From assembly GCF_000330505.1 (NCBI RefSeq), contig NW_004440189.1, positions 319,125 to 383,124 of the forward strand: DNA of 64,000 nucleotides, read 5' to 3'. Both the position numbers and the translations under genes were made by a program. Below, in pieces: positions 55,464 through 64,000 of this stretch; positions within the stretch are counted from its first letter, which is position 1, and each line of letters begins with the position of its first letter. This DNA is from Entamoeba invadens IP1 (Eukaryota; Evosea; Mastigamoebida; Endamoebidae). Below the pieces are notes generated by a model. The model made no database searches, was not told the DNA's origin, and saw only the letters and a list, made by a program, of their open reading frames with translations.

Positions 55464-56185
55464 CGTCTTTTCCAGTTTCAATACCAAAAATATAACAACA
55501 AGACGAATGGATCTACTAATTCAGGTGTATATTCGCTCTATTTTTACGGGTTTGTAAATATAACATTTTGTATTATTTATGGTTATTTTATTATAATGTA
55601 ATAAGTCTTGTTTTGTGGGACTAAAAATGATAATGTTATATATAACACTTTCTAATTCCAAAACAATAGTTCCAAATATAATAAAAACAAAAGAAATAGT
55701 TTAATAAGCTATCAAATAAATGATATTTTATTATTACATATTATTTTCAAAAAAAAATGTTTTTATTGAATATTTTATCGTATTCTCCCATCAATTTGCT
55801 TAAAATGTGTTGCATTTTATTTGTGATTATTAAAAGAAATTCATATTTTTTCGCTTTTTGGTAAATTAAATTGGACAAAAACTTTACAATCAAAAAAACA
55901 ACTCAACCAGGCAATTTAATCTTCAAGTAAAAATCATTTTAAAAAATTGTCTTATTTTATTTTTTTGAGAACAAACAGCGTTGTCTGCGGAGTCCGAAAA
56001 ACGCCTTTTGAACGCCAATAGTTGGTATTAAAAATATAAAAACGCGTACTATAATAAATAATACCATTAAATTAGTTATATAGAATTTGTTCACGAAAAG
56101 CGGATTTTTCGAAGGGATTGTCAAGCGGAGTTTAGTGGAGTTCATACAAAAACAAAGAAGAAGGAAAAACAACAAATTACAACAG
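55464..56185. other. AT-rich intergenic region
   Basis: No gene is supported. It contains the second copy of the palindrome tgttatatataaca (55634-55647). The open frames seen at 55957-56322 are low-complexity and lack promoter or splice support. Confidence 0.45.
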
Positions 56186-56428
56186 TCACGGTCGGCTTTC
56201 GAAAAAGCCGTCACTAAAATAGCCGTCTTCACCACTGAGAGACCCATCATCCCAGTATGGATCAACTGAATTAAATGGGTTTGGTTGTGTTGACCTTGGG
56301 GGGACAGGGCGTTCCTCATCATTTAATACACTTTCTTCTTTATTCATGTCGCTGCACAGAGGCATTGAACAACGAAAAGTGTTATTTGGCCGGACTACTA
56401 AAGGCGTGAAGATTTGGCAGGTATTCAT
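56186..56428 (-). CDS. Small acidic protein of unknown function (80 residues)
   Basis: A single exon from the ATG at 56428. The C-terminal half is acidic and aromatic (NSVDPYWDDGSLSGEDGYFSDGFFE), looking disordered or like a short interaction segment; the N-terminal half has three cysteines. No family is recognised. Support for a real gene comes from the promoter: on the minus strand a TATA-like tttataaaag runs straight into a GAAC element, agaactcg (56468-56480), about 40 bases before the ATG. A copy of the tgttatatataaca palindrome lies 200 bases upstream. Confidence 0.5.
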   Translation of the reverse strand: MNTCQIFTPLVVRPNNTFRCSMPLCSDMNKEESVLNDEERPVPPRSTQPNPFNSVDPYWDDGSLSGEDGYFSDGFFESRP

Positions 56429-56465
56429 CGACACGCTTGTCCCTTTAACTTTATGGAGTTTCGGT

Positions 56466-56482
56466 CGAGTTCTTTTATAAAC
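56466..56482 (-). promoter_or_regulatory. Fused TATA-GAAC core promoter
   Basis: Read on the minus strand, tttataaaagaactcg merges the TATA-like box and the GAAC element with no spacer. It is the best-formed promoter in this stretch and supports the 80-residue gene. Confidence 0.5.
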
Positions 56483-56678
56483 TGCATATAGTAAAAATTA
56501 GTTCAATTTATACTATTGAGTACTATTGAAGTATAAAGGTCAAAAGCATCTTAAAAATGGCCTTTTTGACGAGATCCATTGATTTTTTCCCACAAAAAAG
56601 AAGTAAGAGAGAAAATAGGATATAAAATGTTATATATAACAAAAGAGGTTTAAATGGAACAAGTAAGACAACGTTAGT

Positions 56679-56987
56679 TTAGAGCATCGTTTCTTGCGAG
56701 ACCACAGTCTTGAGGAAAGACTCTCTTTGGAATTCTCTATTCAAAGTGTGATCGGAAATACCGCTTCTTCTGACTGAACCCTTGACAGTGAAAGTGACGT
56801 GGTCTTTTGTGATGACTCCGCTCTCATCAACAGCTGGGACATTAATTTGAACAGAGGAGTGGTCATCTGGGGCAATCAAAGTGTGTGTAACAGAGCTAAA
56901 CGTTAGTACTTACCTTTGACTCTCGCTGCGATAGGTAATAACAAACCAGTGTCTTGGGATGTAAAGTTCAATTCTCTTTGAGCTCAT
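56679..56987 (-). CDS. RPS21: 40S ribosomal protein eS21 (RPS21), two exons
   Basis: Exons 56987-56947 and 56895-56679 on the minus strand give 85 residues, matching eS21 (83 in animals). The 51-nt intron is GTTTGT...TAG, and the junction creates [27 protein letters not shown]. This aligns with the animal sequence [20 protein letters not shown], then SIQMNV. The rest (VTFTVKGSVRRSGISDHTLNR) fits the family's CGAIRRMGESDD part. A GAAC element (tggaactgattg) lies about 30 bases upstream of the ATG. It is a small-subunit surface protein. Divergent from the Trs23 gene, 188 bases away. Confidence 0.92.
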
Positions 56988-57175
56988 GACAGTTGCCTTT
57001 GATTCAATCAGTTCCAGGGTTTGACTTCTTTTCTGTCCTCCTGTTAATCTATACTTTTATTAATTTATTTATTATAATTATTTTCACTAAAAAAGTGTTT
57101 TTTTTTTGAGAAATAACATTAATTTTTTTTTTGTTATATGATTTGAACAAAAGAACTTAATACGAGATTGAAGAA

Positions 57176-57607
57176 ATGACATGCCAAATCCACACCGTCA
57201 TGATTATCAATAAAGCCGGAACGTCGAGGTGGATGAAGAATTATACAGAGAAGATGCAGTATCGTAAAGAAAACGACCCACTGATATTCGCGTCGTCGTT
57301 TCACGGCTTTAGTATTGTCGCAAGTCAAATCTGCCCAACACTGAAAGAAAGCGAAGGCATCCAGAAAATCCAAACAAACAATTTTGTCCTTCAGTGCCTT
57401 CACACAAAGACAGGAGTTAAGTTCATTGTGATCGGATCACTCCAAAGCGCTCCTATCCTCGGGGACTTCTTAAAGGAATTATACAAACTATACGCAGACT
57501 ACGTCTTGAAAGACCCTTTCATCATCTTGGAGATGCCAATACGGTCTAAGAAGTTCGAAGCAAAGGTAAAAGAACTTGTAAACACATTCAAAGGAAAAAC
57601 TTTCTAA
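57176..57607 (+). CDS. TRS23: TRAPP complex subunit Trs23/TRAPPC4 (sybindin family)
   Basis: 143 residues, a longin-like fold: strand IHTVMIINKAG, then LIFASSFHGFSIVASQICP, the loop FVLQCLHTKTGVKFIVIGS, and the closing YKLYADYVLKDPFIILEMPIR, which is close to the animal [21 protein letters not shown]. Animal TRAPPC4 is 219 residues because of a long PDZ-like insertion after the first strand; here that insertion is missing, as in yeast-like short cores. TRAPP complexes are Rab1/Ypt1 exchange factors in ER-Golgi traffic. A GAAC element (aagaacttaatacg) sits about 20 bases before the ATG. Confidence 0.9.
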   Translation: MTCQIHTVMIINKAGTSRWMKNYTEKMQYRKENDPLIFASSFHGFSIVASQICPTLKESEGIQKIQTNNFVLQCLHTKTGVKFIVIGSLQSAPILGDFLKELYKLYADYVLKDPFIILEMPIRSKKFEAKVKELVNTFKGKTF

Positions 57608-58266
57608 ATTTTTGTTATTCATTTTTTGTTATTAATAACATTTTAATAATAATAACACAAGGTATTAATTAATTTAATTATTGAAATAATAAACATCTAG
57701 TTTGAAACTTTACTAAAGTTTTTACTATTAGATATGATAATAATAACATTTGCTATAATCAATAATATTTTTCAAGACAAACATTTTCGAAAAGTCCAAA
57801 TTGTTAATGTTTATAGTTTAACGATTAAAAATTATAGAAAAGTATTTTGCTTTTATTATAATAAAATAATTAATAATATAATTATTATATATTTTGAATA
57901 AAAAACTGTTGAATTTAATTAAATAATATAAATAAATAAAATAATATAAATATAAATTACAGTTAAATTAAACTCAAAAATACACAAATTGTTTGATGCA
58001 AAGATAAACATCATATTTATAATTATTATTAGGGGTAATACTGTAATATATCGGGAATGGTTTTGACTTAGTTTTAAATAGTGAAGAATAGGATTATATT
58101 AGTAAAAATAAAAAACTAACCAAAAATTGAAATACAATTTAAATAATAATCAAAAGTAATTCATAAACTATAAGCGAAACAAAGGTGGAACGATTTAATA
58201 TTTGAATATCAATGAATAAAAAAGATAAAATAAAGGTTGGGACTATAAAATGTAAACCACTGGAAT
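57608..58266. other. AT-rich intergenic region
   Basis: Low-complexity A/T spacer. At its right end a TATA-like gactataaaatg lies about 20 bases before the ATG at 58267. No other feature is seen. Confidence 0.45.
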
Positions 58267-58610
58267 ATGAGTAATGTGTTTAGACCGTTAGCCCAACACC
58301 TCTTTGAAATCCCGTTTGTTGCATTCAGTTGTGAAAAGACGAGTTAATTAAAAGGGCATTAGACTCCTTCAAAACTCCAAATTGTTTCCTGTCCAGCGAG
58401 GATGAAGAAAGTCCATTGGACCGTTTCGACGAGATGTCAGAAAGTGAAGAAGAGTTGTACGATGTCATAATCCCACCACGCGGACATAACCCAATTAAAA
58501 TGGTGTTATCAGCCCCAACTGTATTTGAAGATGACTATGAAGAAAGTGAAAAAATGGCAAAGCCATTCGATGGAGACAATCTGGACGTCAACAATTTCTT
58601 CGATTTCTAA
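58267..58610 (+). CDS. Small acidic protein of unknown function, two exons (100 residues)
   Basis: Exons 58267-58313 and 58355-58610; the 41-nt intron is GTTTGT...AAG and its removal joins MSNVFRPLAQHLFEIP to ALDSFKTPNCFLSSEDEE. The protein is acidic and Ser/Glu rich (DEMSESEEELYDV; FEDDYEESEKM) with one compact central motif, IIPPRGHNPIKMVLSAP, and a C-terminal NNFFDF. No family is recognised; it could be a short regulatory or adaptor protein with a linear binding motif. Support is frame continuity, matching splice signals and the TATA-like box before the ATG. Confidence 0.65.
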
Positions 58611-59029
58611 TAAAATGTTTTTTGATTTAAAAAAGTAAAGGCCTTTCGTTGTGATTTTTTTGCGTTTTTTACTCTTTTTTTTAAGTTGTGATTTGACGTT
58701 TCAATTTTGGGCATTTTCTATTCATTATTTTCGCAGTTTTAGTATTAATAACTTAATTTTAATTAAATTTAATTGTAAATTAAATAGTGTTTTTTTGACT
58801 CAACAAAGGAATTTATTTCTAATAAAAATTTAATATTTTTAACATATTAAACTTTAAAAATAATTGAATATTTTTATTTGTATCCCAACAAAATCGGGCG
58901 ATTAGGACATGTTGCAATTATTATATTATAGTTATAATTATAATTATATGATAGTTTTATAAATACAAACTATGAACTCATCCGAAACAATCAATTGGCT
59001 TTAAAGGAAAGAAACTTAAAAGGTAGATT
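58611..59029. other. AT-rich intergenic region
   Basis: Spacer between two genes on the same strand. A GAAC-like gaaacttaaaagg lies about 20 bases before the ATG at 59030. No other feature is seen. Confidence 0.4.
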
Positions 59030-60559
59030 ATGCTAAGACATGAGGATAACCTTTCACGTCAAATAGAGTACCACCAATCACTTCGAAAAGCTCGGAGATA
59101 TAATTTATTCAACCAGACACATTGTCCTGATAATGTTATTATCCTTTCAACGCCAACTAATGATCCCAATAATAAAGTTGAGGAATACAACCTCAGTTGT
59201 ATTTTTCAGATATATCGAAAGGCCATGTGCGATTTAAACAATACAAATGAGTGTGCAATTATAAACGGTCTCAAAACACTCTCTGAGATCATCAGAGATG
59301 GGTCAATGGCAAAGGAAATGATAACCATAGAATTGTTTCAAAGACTGTTATGTGTCACTCTGAACGGAGACTTTCTAGTTCTCGATGCTGTGCTTGCTTT
59401 CTTGAAAATTGCGTCGACGTTGCCAAGTGGGAGAGTTGGTGCCCTTATTTTTTCGAGTGGTCTTATAACCGTATTGAAGAGACTTATTCTGAATGAATAT
59501 GGAAGAGACCGCCAGATGGTTGCTCTGAAAATAGTGAGTGAAGTCATTTACAATAAAAGTATGTTGTGCGAACAACTGATGACTGGCGGGTTCTATTATC
59601 CTTTCGAGAACGAAATGAAAACCATTTTTATGGAAGGTCAGTGCGACTCTGCAATTAAACTCTCACTCGTCGAGTTTGTCATTTCGTTCACAAATAATAT
59701 GGCAAACACTTTCGCATTGATAGCAGGGAGAATGTTCTTCATATTGCGAGACGAACTGCGGAGGAGTATACCAGAAGTTACAATGCTTCTTTTAGAAGCT
59801 TTAAAAAACACTTCAATTCAAGAGGAAGTGTCTCAGAGTATTGAAGAACGTGGGTTGAAGGATTTTTTAATACTGTTCCAAACTGGCGACTCGATTATTC
59901 AACTGAAGGTACTTGAACTCATCGATCTGTGGTTTGAATTGTGTCGAACTGTGCAGTTTCAGGAGTTCATTGGTATTGTCGAGTTTCTCTTTAAAAGCGC
60001 ACAACAAATAAACTTGAGAGTTCTTCCTCTAGTTCTCAAGTTTATTTACAAAGTCCTTCTTTTCAAGCCACACACAATTTTGCAGTTGTTGTTTGAATAT
60101 CAAGAAACAGTCCAATTCTTCATTGTGTGTTTTGACGCACCAAATACCGAAGTCGCTGAAGCCGCTGTCCAACTGATGTATTCGTCGTGTTTGACTTTTG
60201 GGAATAAACAGAATGGTGTTATCGACATGTTTATTAACAAGGGGATGATAGAGTCGATATCACAAAGTCTTCAAACGTATAAGAGAATCAACAACGAAAA
60301 GACAATCATTTCTATGTTGAAAACCCTTCTTTTCATCTTTTCAGTTTGTTGCTTCAAGACCGATCACAATAACAGGCAGATCAGATATAACATCTTTTTG
60401 GAGTGTAATAACCCTATCATGTTATTTGTAAGTACAGGATGTGAGCAATATTTAAATAACGTGATATTTATGAACGAAGAGGCAAACACATTGGTCAGCA
60501 AGATACGAGAAATAGTTCAGATGGAGGAATCGAATTTCATCGAGTGCAAGAAACTCTAA
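59030..60559 (+). CDS. Armadillo/HEAT-repeat protein, possibly divergent importin alpha
   Basis: 509 residues, almost wholly helical with repeated paired helices (for example AIINGLKTLSEII, VLDAVLAFLKIASTLP, LVEFVISFTNNMA, LRVLPLVLKFIYKVL). That is the pattern of an armadillo or HEAT solenoid, and the length is close to importin alpha (about 520). The first 25 residues (ERHED-like text read as RHEDNLSRQIEYHQSLRKARRYN) are basic and helical like an importin-beta-binding segment but not clearly one. The conserved Trp/Asn ladder of classical importin alpha is not visible. Best described as an ARM-type protein; nuclear import is only a possibility. Its stop is 38 bases from the convergent kinase gene. 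Confidence 0.55.
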   Translation: MLRHEDNLSRQIEYHQSLRKARRYNLFNQTHCPDNVIILSTPTNDPNNKVEEYNLSCIFQIYRKAMCDLNNTNECAIINGLKTLSEIIRDGSMAKEMITIELFQRLLCVTLNGDFLVLDAVLAFLKIASTLPSGRVGALIFSSGLITVLKRLILNEYGRDRQMVALKIVSEVIYNKSMLCEQLMTGGFYYPFENEMKTIFMEGQCDSAIKLSLVEFVISFTNNMANTFALIAGRMFFILRDELRRSIPEVTMLLLEALKNTSIQEEVSQSIEERGLKDFLILFQTGDSIIQLKVLELIDLWFELCRTVQFQEFIGIVEFLFKSAQQINLRVLPLVLKFIYKVLLFKPHTILQLLFEYQETVQFFIVCFDAPNTEVAEAAVQLMYSSCLTFGNKQNGVIDMFINKGMIESISQSLQTYKRINNEKTIISMLKTLLFIFSVCCFKTDHNNRQIRYNIFLECNNPIMLFVSTGCEQYLNNVIFMNEEANTLVSKIREIVQMEESNFIECKKL

Positions 60560-60597
60560 CACTCTTTTATAGTAACTAAGTGATTAAAAACATTGGG

Positions 60598-63500
60598 TTA
60601 GTTTATTTTGAGGTCCGAAAGTGCTTTAACAACGTCTTCGATTTTCATTCGTTCGACAGGGTTTTTGGACCAACACATATCAATCACATTGTAAAGGTCA
60701 GTGTCCATCTTTTCAGGTCGAGCAAGACGCTTTCCAGAAGTGACAAACTCTGGAATCTCCCAAGGAAACTTGAAGGTACTCTTGGGATAGGCCTCACCCC
60801 ACACAAAACATTCGTACATTGTTATCGCAAAAGAGTACACATCACTCGCCATTTTATAGTGCTCTTGCTGTAAAACCTCGGGCGCCATGTAAGAGGGTGT
60901 GCCGATCCCTTTTGTGAATGTCATGTTAGTCATCATAGTGTTCACGTTTCTCGAAGACCCAAAGTCCGTTAATTTGGCATTGACGGGAATAGAATCACCG
61001 AGTGATACAACTAACATATTGTCTGGTTTCACATCTCTATGCAATACACCATTTAAGTGTAAGTACTCAATACCTCGAGCACCATCCGTCATTATTTTGA
61101 TGCGTTGCTTTATTGAAACGTCATCTGATTGCTTGTTTTGTATCATGTCATTTAAACTGCCAAATTCAGCATATTCGGTCACCATACAAATCTTGTTTGG
61201 GATGAAAACTGCGCCATAGAAGTGAATGATGTAATCACTCCGGAATTTATCTAACATCACAACTTCTTTCTCAAACTCGTCGAGTTCTTCATCACTCCCC
61301 GAGACGTTCTTCATCTTTTTTATCGCTACTTCGTACCCCCTGAACGTCCCTTTGAATACAATTCCAAAGGAACCTTCTCCCAACTTTTTGTCTTCAATCA
61401 ACTCGTCGGGGTCCAATGATGTGGATATCTCAGTTTCATACGAAAAGTGAATTGGCATATTATAGTGTTGCCCAGTCTTAAATTCAGAAACAACAAGCGA
61501 TATGTCTTCTTTGATAACTGAAGTGCAAAGAGGTAACACTGTTACTTCAAATTCACAAGCTTTACCAGACCGAAGTAAAACAAGGTTGGGTGAGACCTTC
61601 ATTTCATATTTCATTTGTCCTGTTTTGGAAGTGAACTGGACTTTAATGCTTCCATTTGAATTGTTGCCAACACAAAGCAACATCCTATTCTCTTTGTTCA
61701 CGTGAATTGGCCCGTCCACATCGAAAACTAATTCAGACTTGTCCATTGATACGATTGGGATCGTACTGCTTTTCACAAACCTCACATTCGACTTATCCAT
61801 TGTAAAGACACAGACGGCTTTGTCCCGTTTCACTTCACTGATCTTCTTGCTAACAGCCCATATCAGCCATCCAATAACAACAAACACAACAATTAAGACA
61901 ACAATTGACAATATTACTATTATTACGATGACCCACCACACCGCTTTTGTTTCACATGACTCTTTTCCCTCGGATATGTCATGCCAGAAGGAACATTTAG
62001 TGCATCTGGAGTTGTGTGCACTGGTGCAGTACTTAATTTGATTAAATGGAACACATAACGAATTGTTCAAAACAAGACCATCTCCACACGACAAACAAGA
62101 GTCGTTTTTGTTTTTACATGTTGCACAAGTCTCTCCACATTTAAAACATTCGTTTCCAAATAAGAAATACCCACTATCACATTCAGCGCAACCAGTCAAT
62201 GAGTTGATCTTTGTCGTACATCCACTCATCTCGCTCTTCAGTTTACATACAAACGTGTTTGATGACATAAAGTACTCATCTTTACAGAAAATGCATTTAT
62301 CTTTTTGATTGCATGTTTCACACGTTGAGTCGCAGTCTCTACATATTTGATCGTCACCTCGGTAAAACCCATCTTTGCAGATATAACATCCACCTCCCTT
62401 GATCGGAGAAACCTTTTTACATGTACGTTTGAGCTCTTCACCGGAATGACACAAGTTGTTATATAAATACGACTCCCCATTACAAGAAGTGCAGTACGTG
62501 GAATTGAAAAAGCACTCTTCGCAATTTGAAGAACATTTTTGACAATTGAAAGAGTCATCATAAAAGTAACCAGGCTCGCAACGGTTACATCCTTTGGAAG
62601 ACGGTTGAATGCAATTGACAGAAGGGATCGATGCTTCAGTCTTTGTTTCACAATTTCCATTTGAAAGAAAATGCTCATCATCACATTCCAAACAATCGCC
62701 ATGTGTATTCATATTATAACACCCATCCTTTTTTGTCCTACAAATGTTAAAACCAACAATTAATTCAGTTCCACAATTCACACAAGAGTTGTCAAGATAC
62801 TCTTGGCAACCATCAACTGGTTTACACGTGGATGTTGTTGAATCAGGTATTGTGTTTGGAAGGCATTTTATGCACATTTTGTTGTTACACAAACCACAAT
62901 TTGTAACATTTGATATTGCGTCATTGCACTTTAAACATGTGTTGGACGACAAGTAATATGTGTCTTCACATGAAACAACACCGTTGTTTGCAATTAAAAC
63001 CCCGTCAGAATTTATACATTTTTTATTTTCAAGTTTGAAATTGAGTTCGCATATTGTCGATTCCATTGATACACCATCACGTGAATCACATTGAACGGTA
63101 TTGTCGCCACAAGAAGTGCATTGAGCGTCAATGACATTGTATTTTTTGTTGCATTTGTAACACCTGTTTTGTTCAAACGAAACACAATTTGTCTCATTTG
63201 TAGACACATATTCACATACACCATTTTTGACCTGGTTTCCAAGAGAACATAACAAACAAACATTATTCAAGCAATTTAAACAATCTGTTGAACACTTTAA
63301 ACAGTCTCCTGTGTTGTCGGCTTTGCCAAACCCTATTTTACAACCCAAACACTTTCCATTTGTATCATACGTTTCACAGTTTTTCAACTTGTTGTTTTGA
63401 TAACAGACTCCATCTTGTACAAAGTACCCCGTGTTACACAAAATACACTGGAAAGAATCGCCAAATAGTCCAGCCTGACAATTACCAGTTGAGTTTATAA

Positions 63501-64000
63501 CAACAGAAAGAGCAGTCCCAGTCTTTGTGTTCAATGCTGTTATTCCTTTATTTGAAAACAAAAGATTTGCTCCCGTGTTGACAAGAGACGTTTCCATTGT
63601 AGTGACATCAATCACATTTTTCTCTCCAGAGACTTTCAATGAAAAGTCGCCTATAAGTTTCAGAATGGAATTGTCTGAAGACATTGTGATTTTCGAATTT
63701 GTTACGCTTGTTATTTCAAGGTCGAGTGATTTGCTTGTGATTTCATACACATCATTTATCCCACTGAAAGTAAATTTGTCATCAATGTAAAACACTTTTC
63801 CAGTTGTTGTCACGTTACACAATTTGAGGGTTTCATTTTTACTCGTCACTCGAAATTCATTCACAATGTAATTGTACTTTTCCACAAGAGAAATATCTCG
63901 GAGTGAATTGATGATAACTGTTTGGTAATCGGTGTCAACGAGACTCAACGACGTTGATGTTGCCAAATGTGAAAACGAGATTTGAGGAATTCCAGTCATT
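60598..64000 (-). CDS. CXXC-rich transmembrane receptor-like kinase (TMK), partial
   Basis: At least 1133 residues; the N-terminus lies beyond the window. The ectodomain starts with about 165 residues of beta-rich sequence and then has dozens of cysteine pairs in CxxC spacing (CLGCKIGFGKADNTGDC; CSTDCLNC; CSSNCEEC), like Giardia VSPs and E. histolytica TMKs. One membrane helix (VWWVIVIIVILSIVVLIVVFVVIGWLIW) precedes a juxtamembrane region and a kinase domain with GEGSFGIVFKG, VAIKKMK, HRDVKPDN, DFGSS and GTPSYMAPEV, all intact. The C-lobe ends about 10 residues before the stop. It is probably an active surface signalling kinase. It belongs to the same superfamily as the gene at 15051 but has CxxC rather than EECD modules. 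Confidence 0.93.
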   Translation of the reverse strand, partial: MTGIPQISFSHLATSTSLSLVDTDYQTVIINSLRDISLVEKYNYIVNEFRVTSKNETLKLCNVTTTGKVFYIDDKFTFSGINDVYEITSKSLDLEITSVTNSKITMSSDNSILKLIGDFSLKVSGEKNVIDVTTMETSLVNTGANLLFSNKGITALNTKTGTALSVVINSTGNCQAGLFGDSFQCILCNTGYFVQDGVCYQNNKLKNCETYDTNGKCLGCKIGFGKADNTGDCLKCSTDCLNCLNNVCLLCSLGNQVKNGVCEYVSTNETNCVSFEQNRCYKCNKKYNVIDAQCTSCGDNTVQCDSRDGVSMESTICELNFKLENKKCINSDGVLIANNGVVSCEDTYYLSSNTCLKCNDAISNVTNCGLCNNKMCIKCLPNTIPDSTTSTCKPVDGCQEYLDNSCVNCGTELIVGFNICRTKKDGCYNMNTHGDCLECDDEHFLSNGNCETKTEASIPSVNCIQPSSKGCNRCEPGYFYDDSFNCQKCSSNCEECFFNSTYCTSCNGESYLYNNLCHSGEELKRTCKKVSPIKGGGCYICKDGFYRGDDQICRDCDSTCETCNQKDKCIFCKDEYFMSSNTFVCKLKSEMSGCTTKINSLTGCAECDSGYFLFGNECFKCGETCATCKNKNDSCLSCGDGLVLNNSLCVPFNQIKYCTSAHNSRCTKCSFWHDISEGKESCETKAVWWVIVIIVILSIVVLIVVFVVIGWLIWAVSKKISEVKRDKAVCVFTMDKSNVRFVKSSTIPIVSMDKSELVFDVDGPIHVNKENRMLLCVGNNSNGSIKVQFTSKTGQMKYEMKVSPNLVLLRSGKACEFEVTVLPLCTSVIKEDISLVVSEFKTGQHYNMPIHFSYETEISTSLDPDELIEDKKLGEGSFGIVFKGTFRGYEVAIKKMKNVSGSDEELDEFEKEVVMLDKFRSDYIIHFYGAVFIPNKICMVTEYAEFGSLNDMIQNKQSDDVSIKQRIKIMTDGARGIEYLHLNGVLHRDVKPDNMLVVSLGDSIPVNAKLTDFGSSRNVNTMMTNMTFTKGIGTPSYMAPEVLQQEHYKMASDVYSFAITMYECFVWGEAYPKSTFKFPWEIPEFVTSGKRLARPEKMDTDLYNVIDMCWSKNPVERMKIEDVVKALSDLKIN

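Noticed and set aside
55957..56322. 121-codon minus-strand ORF with a hydrophobic segment
   Set aside because: It overlaps the better supported 80-residue gene in another frame, and no intron signals link it to that gene.
56896..56913. An 18-nt intron GTAAGT...TACTAAC...TTTAG in eS21 with yeast-like signals
   Set aside because: It keeps frame, but the overlapping 51-nt GTTTGT intron gives PRHCSV, matching the conserved PRKCSA of eS21, so the longer intron is preferred.
1..64000. tRNA genes, tRNA arrays, rRNA, CRISPR arrays and rolling-circle or retroelement coding regions
   Set aside because: No cloverleaf T-loop/D-loop pairs, reverse transcriptase, transposase or regular spacer-repeat array was found by reading both strands.

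Overview
The window looks like nuclear DNA of an amoeba of the genus Entamoeba. AT-rich spacers separate compact, moderately GC-rich genes on both strands. There are 22-23 short introns, almost all starting GTTTGT and ending in AG. Many start codons lie a few bases after TATA-like, GAAC and short initiator-like elements, the Entamoeba core promoter. The gene set also fits: a beta-alpha fused transhydrogenase, cysteine-rich transmembrane kinases, P-glycoprotein, large expanded signalling families. Long spacers, several MITE-like elements and fairly GC-rich coding sequence suggest E. invadens or a relative rather than E. histolytica, but the species is inferred. A 100-N scaffold gap lies at 51498-51597. 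No rRNA, tRNA or CRISPR array was recognised.

Layout. 1-7.3 kb: KEOPS subunit Kae1, a full-length P-glycoprotein rebuilt over two introns, and a Pmp3-type proteolipid. 7.3-9.2 kb: two inverted-repeat (MITE-like) elements. 9.2-13.4 kb: an atypical Rab GTPase, an inactive-looking GH18 (CHID1-like) protein, a four-exon syntaxin 16/Tlg2 Qa-SNARE, and a RhoGAP-like protein without the arginine finger. 13.3-15 kb: AT-rich spacer with a third MITE. 15-18.3 kb: receptor-like transmembrane kinase. 18.3-19.5 kb: spacer with a 63-nt sequence repeated three times. 19.5-31 kb: PI4-kinase III alpha, a p24 cargo receptor, a possible TAF4-like protein and a giant Sec7-type protein with a degenerate catalytic site. 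31-39.3 kb: CK1-like kinase, Dph6, ARPC3, a 48-residue membrane protein, an unknown protein, a TFIIS-like factor and a degenerate Ras-like GTPase. 40.4-45.5 kb: transhydrogenase, MADS-box factor and tetraspanin. 46.6-54.7 kb: PH-SH3 adaptor, RhoGAP, secreted repeat protein, coiled-coil protein across the gap, Brx1 and a BRCT protein. 54.8-64 kb: several very small spliced genes, ribosomal protein eS21, TRAPP subunit Trs23, an armadillo-like protein and a second transmembrane kinase running off the end.

There are no operons. Functionally the window is rich in membrane traffic (Rab, syntaxin, p24, Sec7-like, Trs23, PI4K), surface sensing and cytoskeletal control (two TMKs, RhoGAPs, ARPC3, PH-SH3, tetraspanin), with scattered translation and ribosome-biogenesis genes (Kae1, Dph6, eS21, Brx1). 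Several family members have lost key catalytic residues (Sec7, one RhoGAP, GH18, two small GTPases). Many genes become complete only after introns are removed; the splice models here were derived by hand from frame continuity and family alignment.
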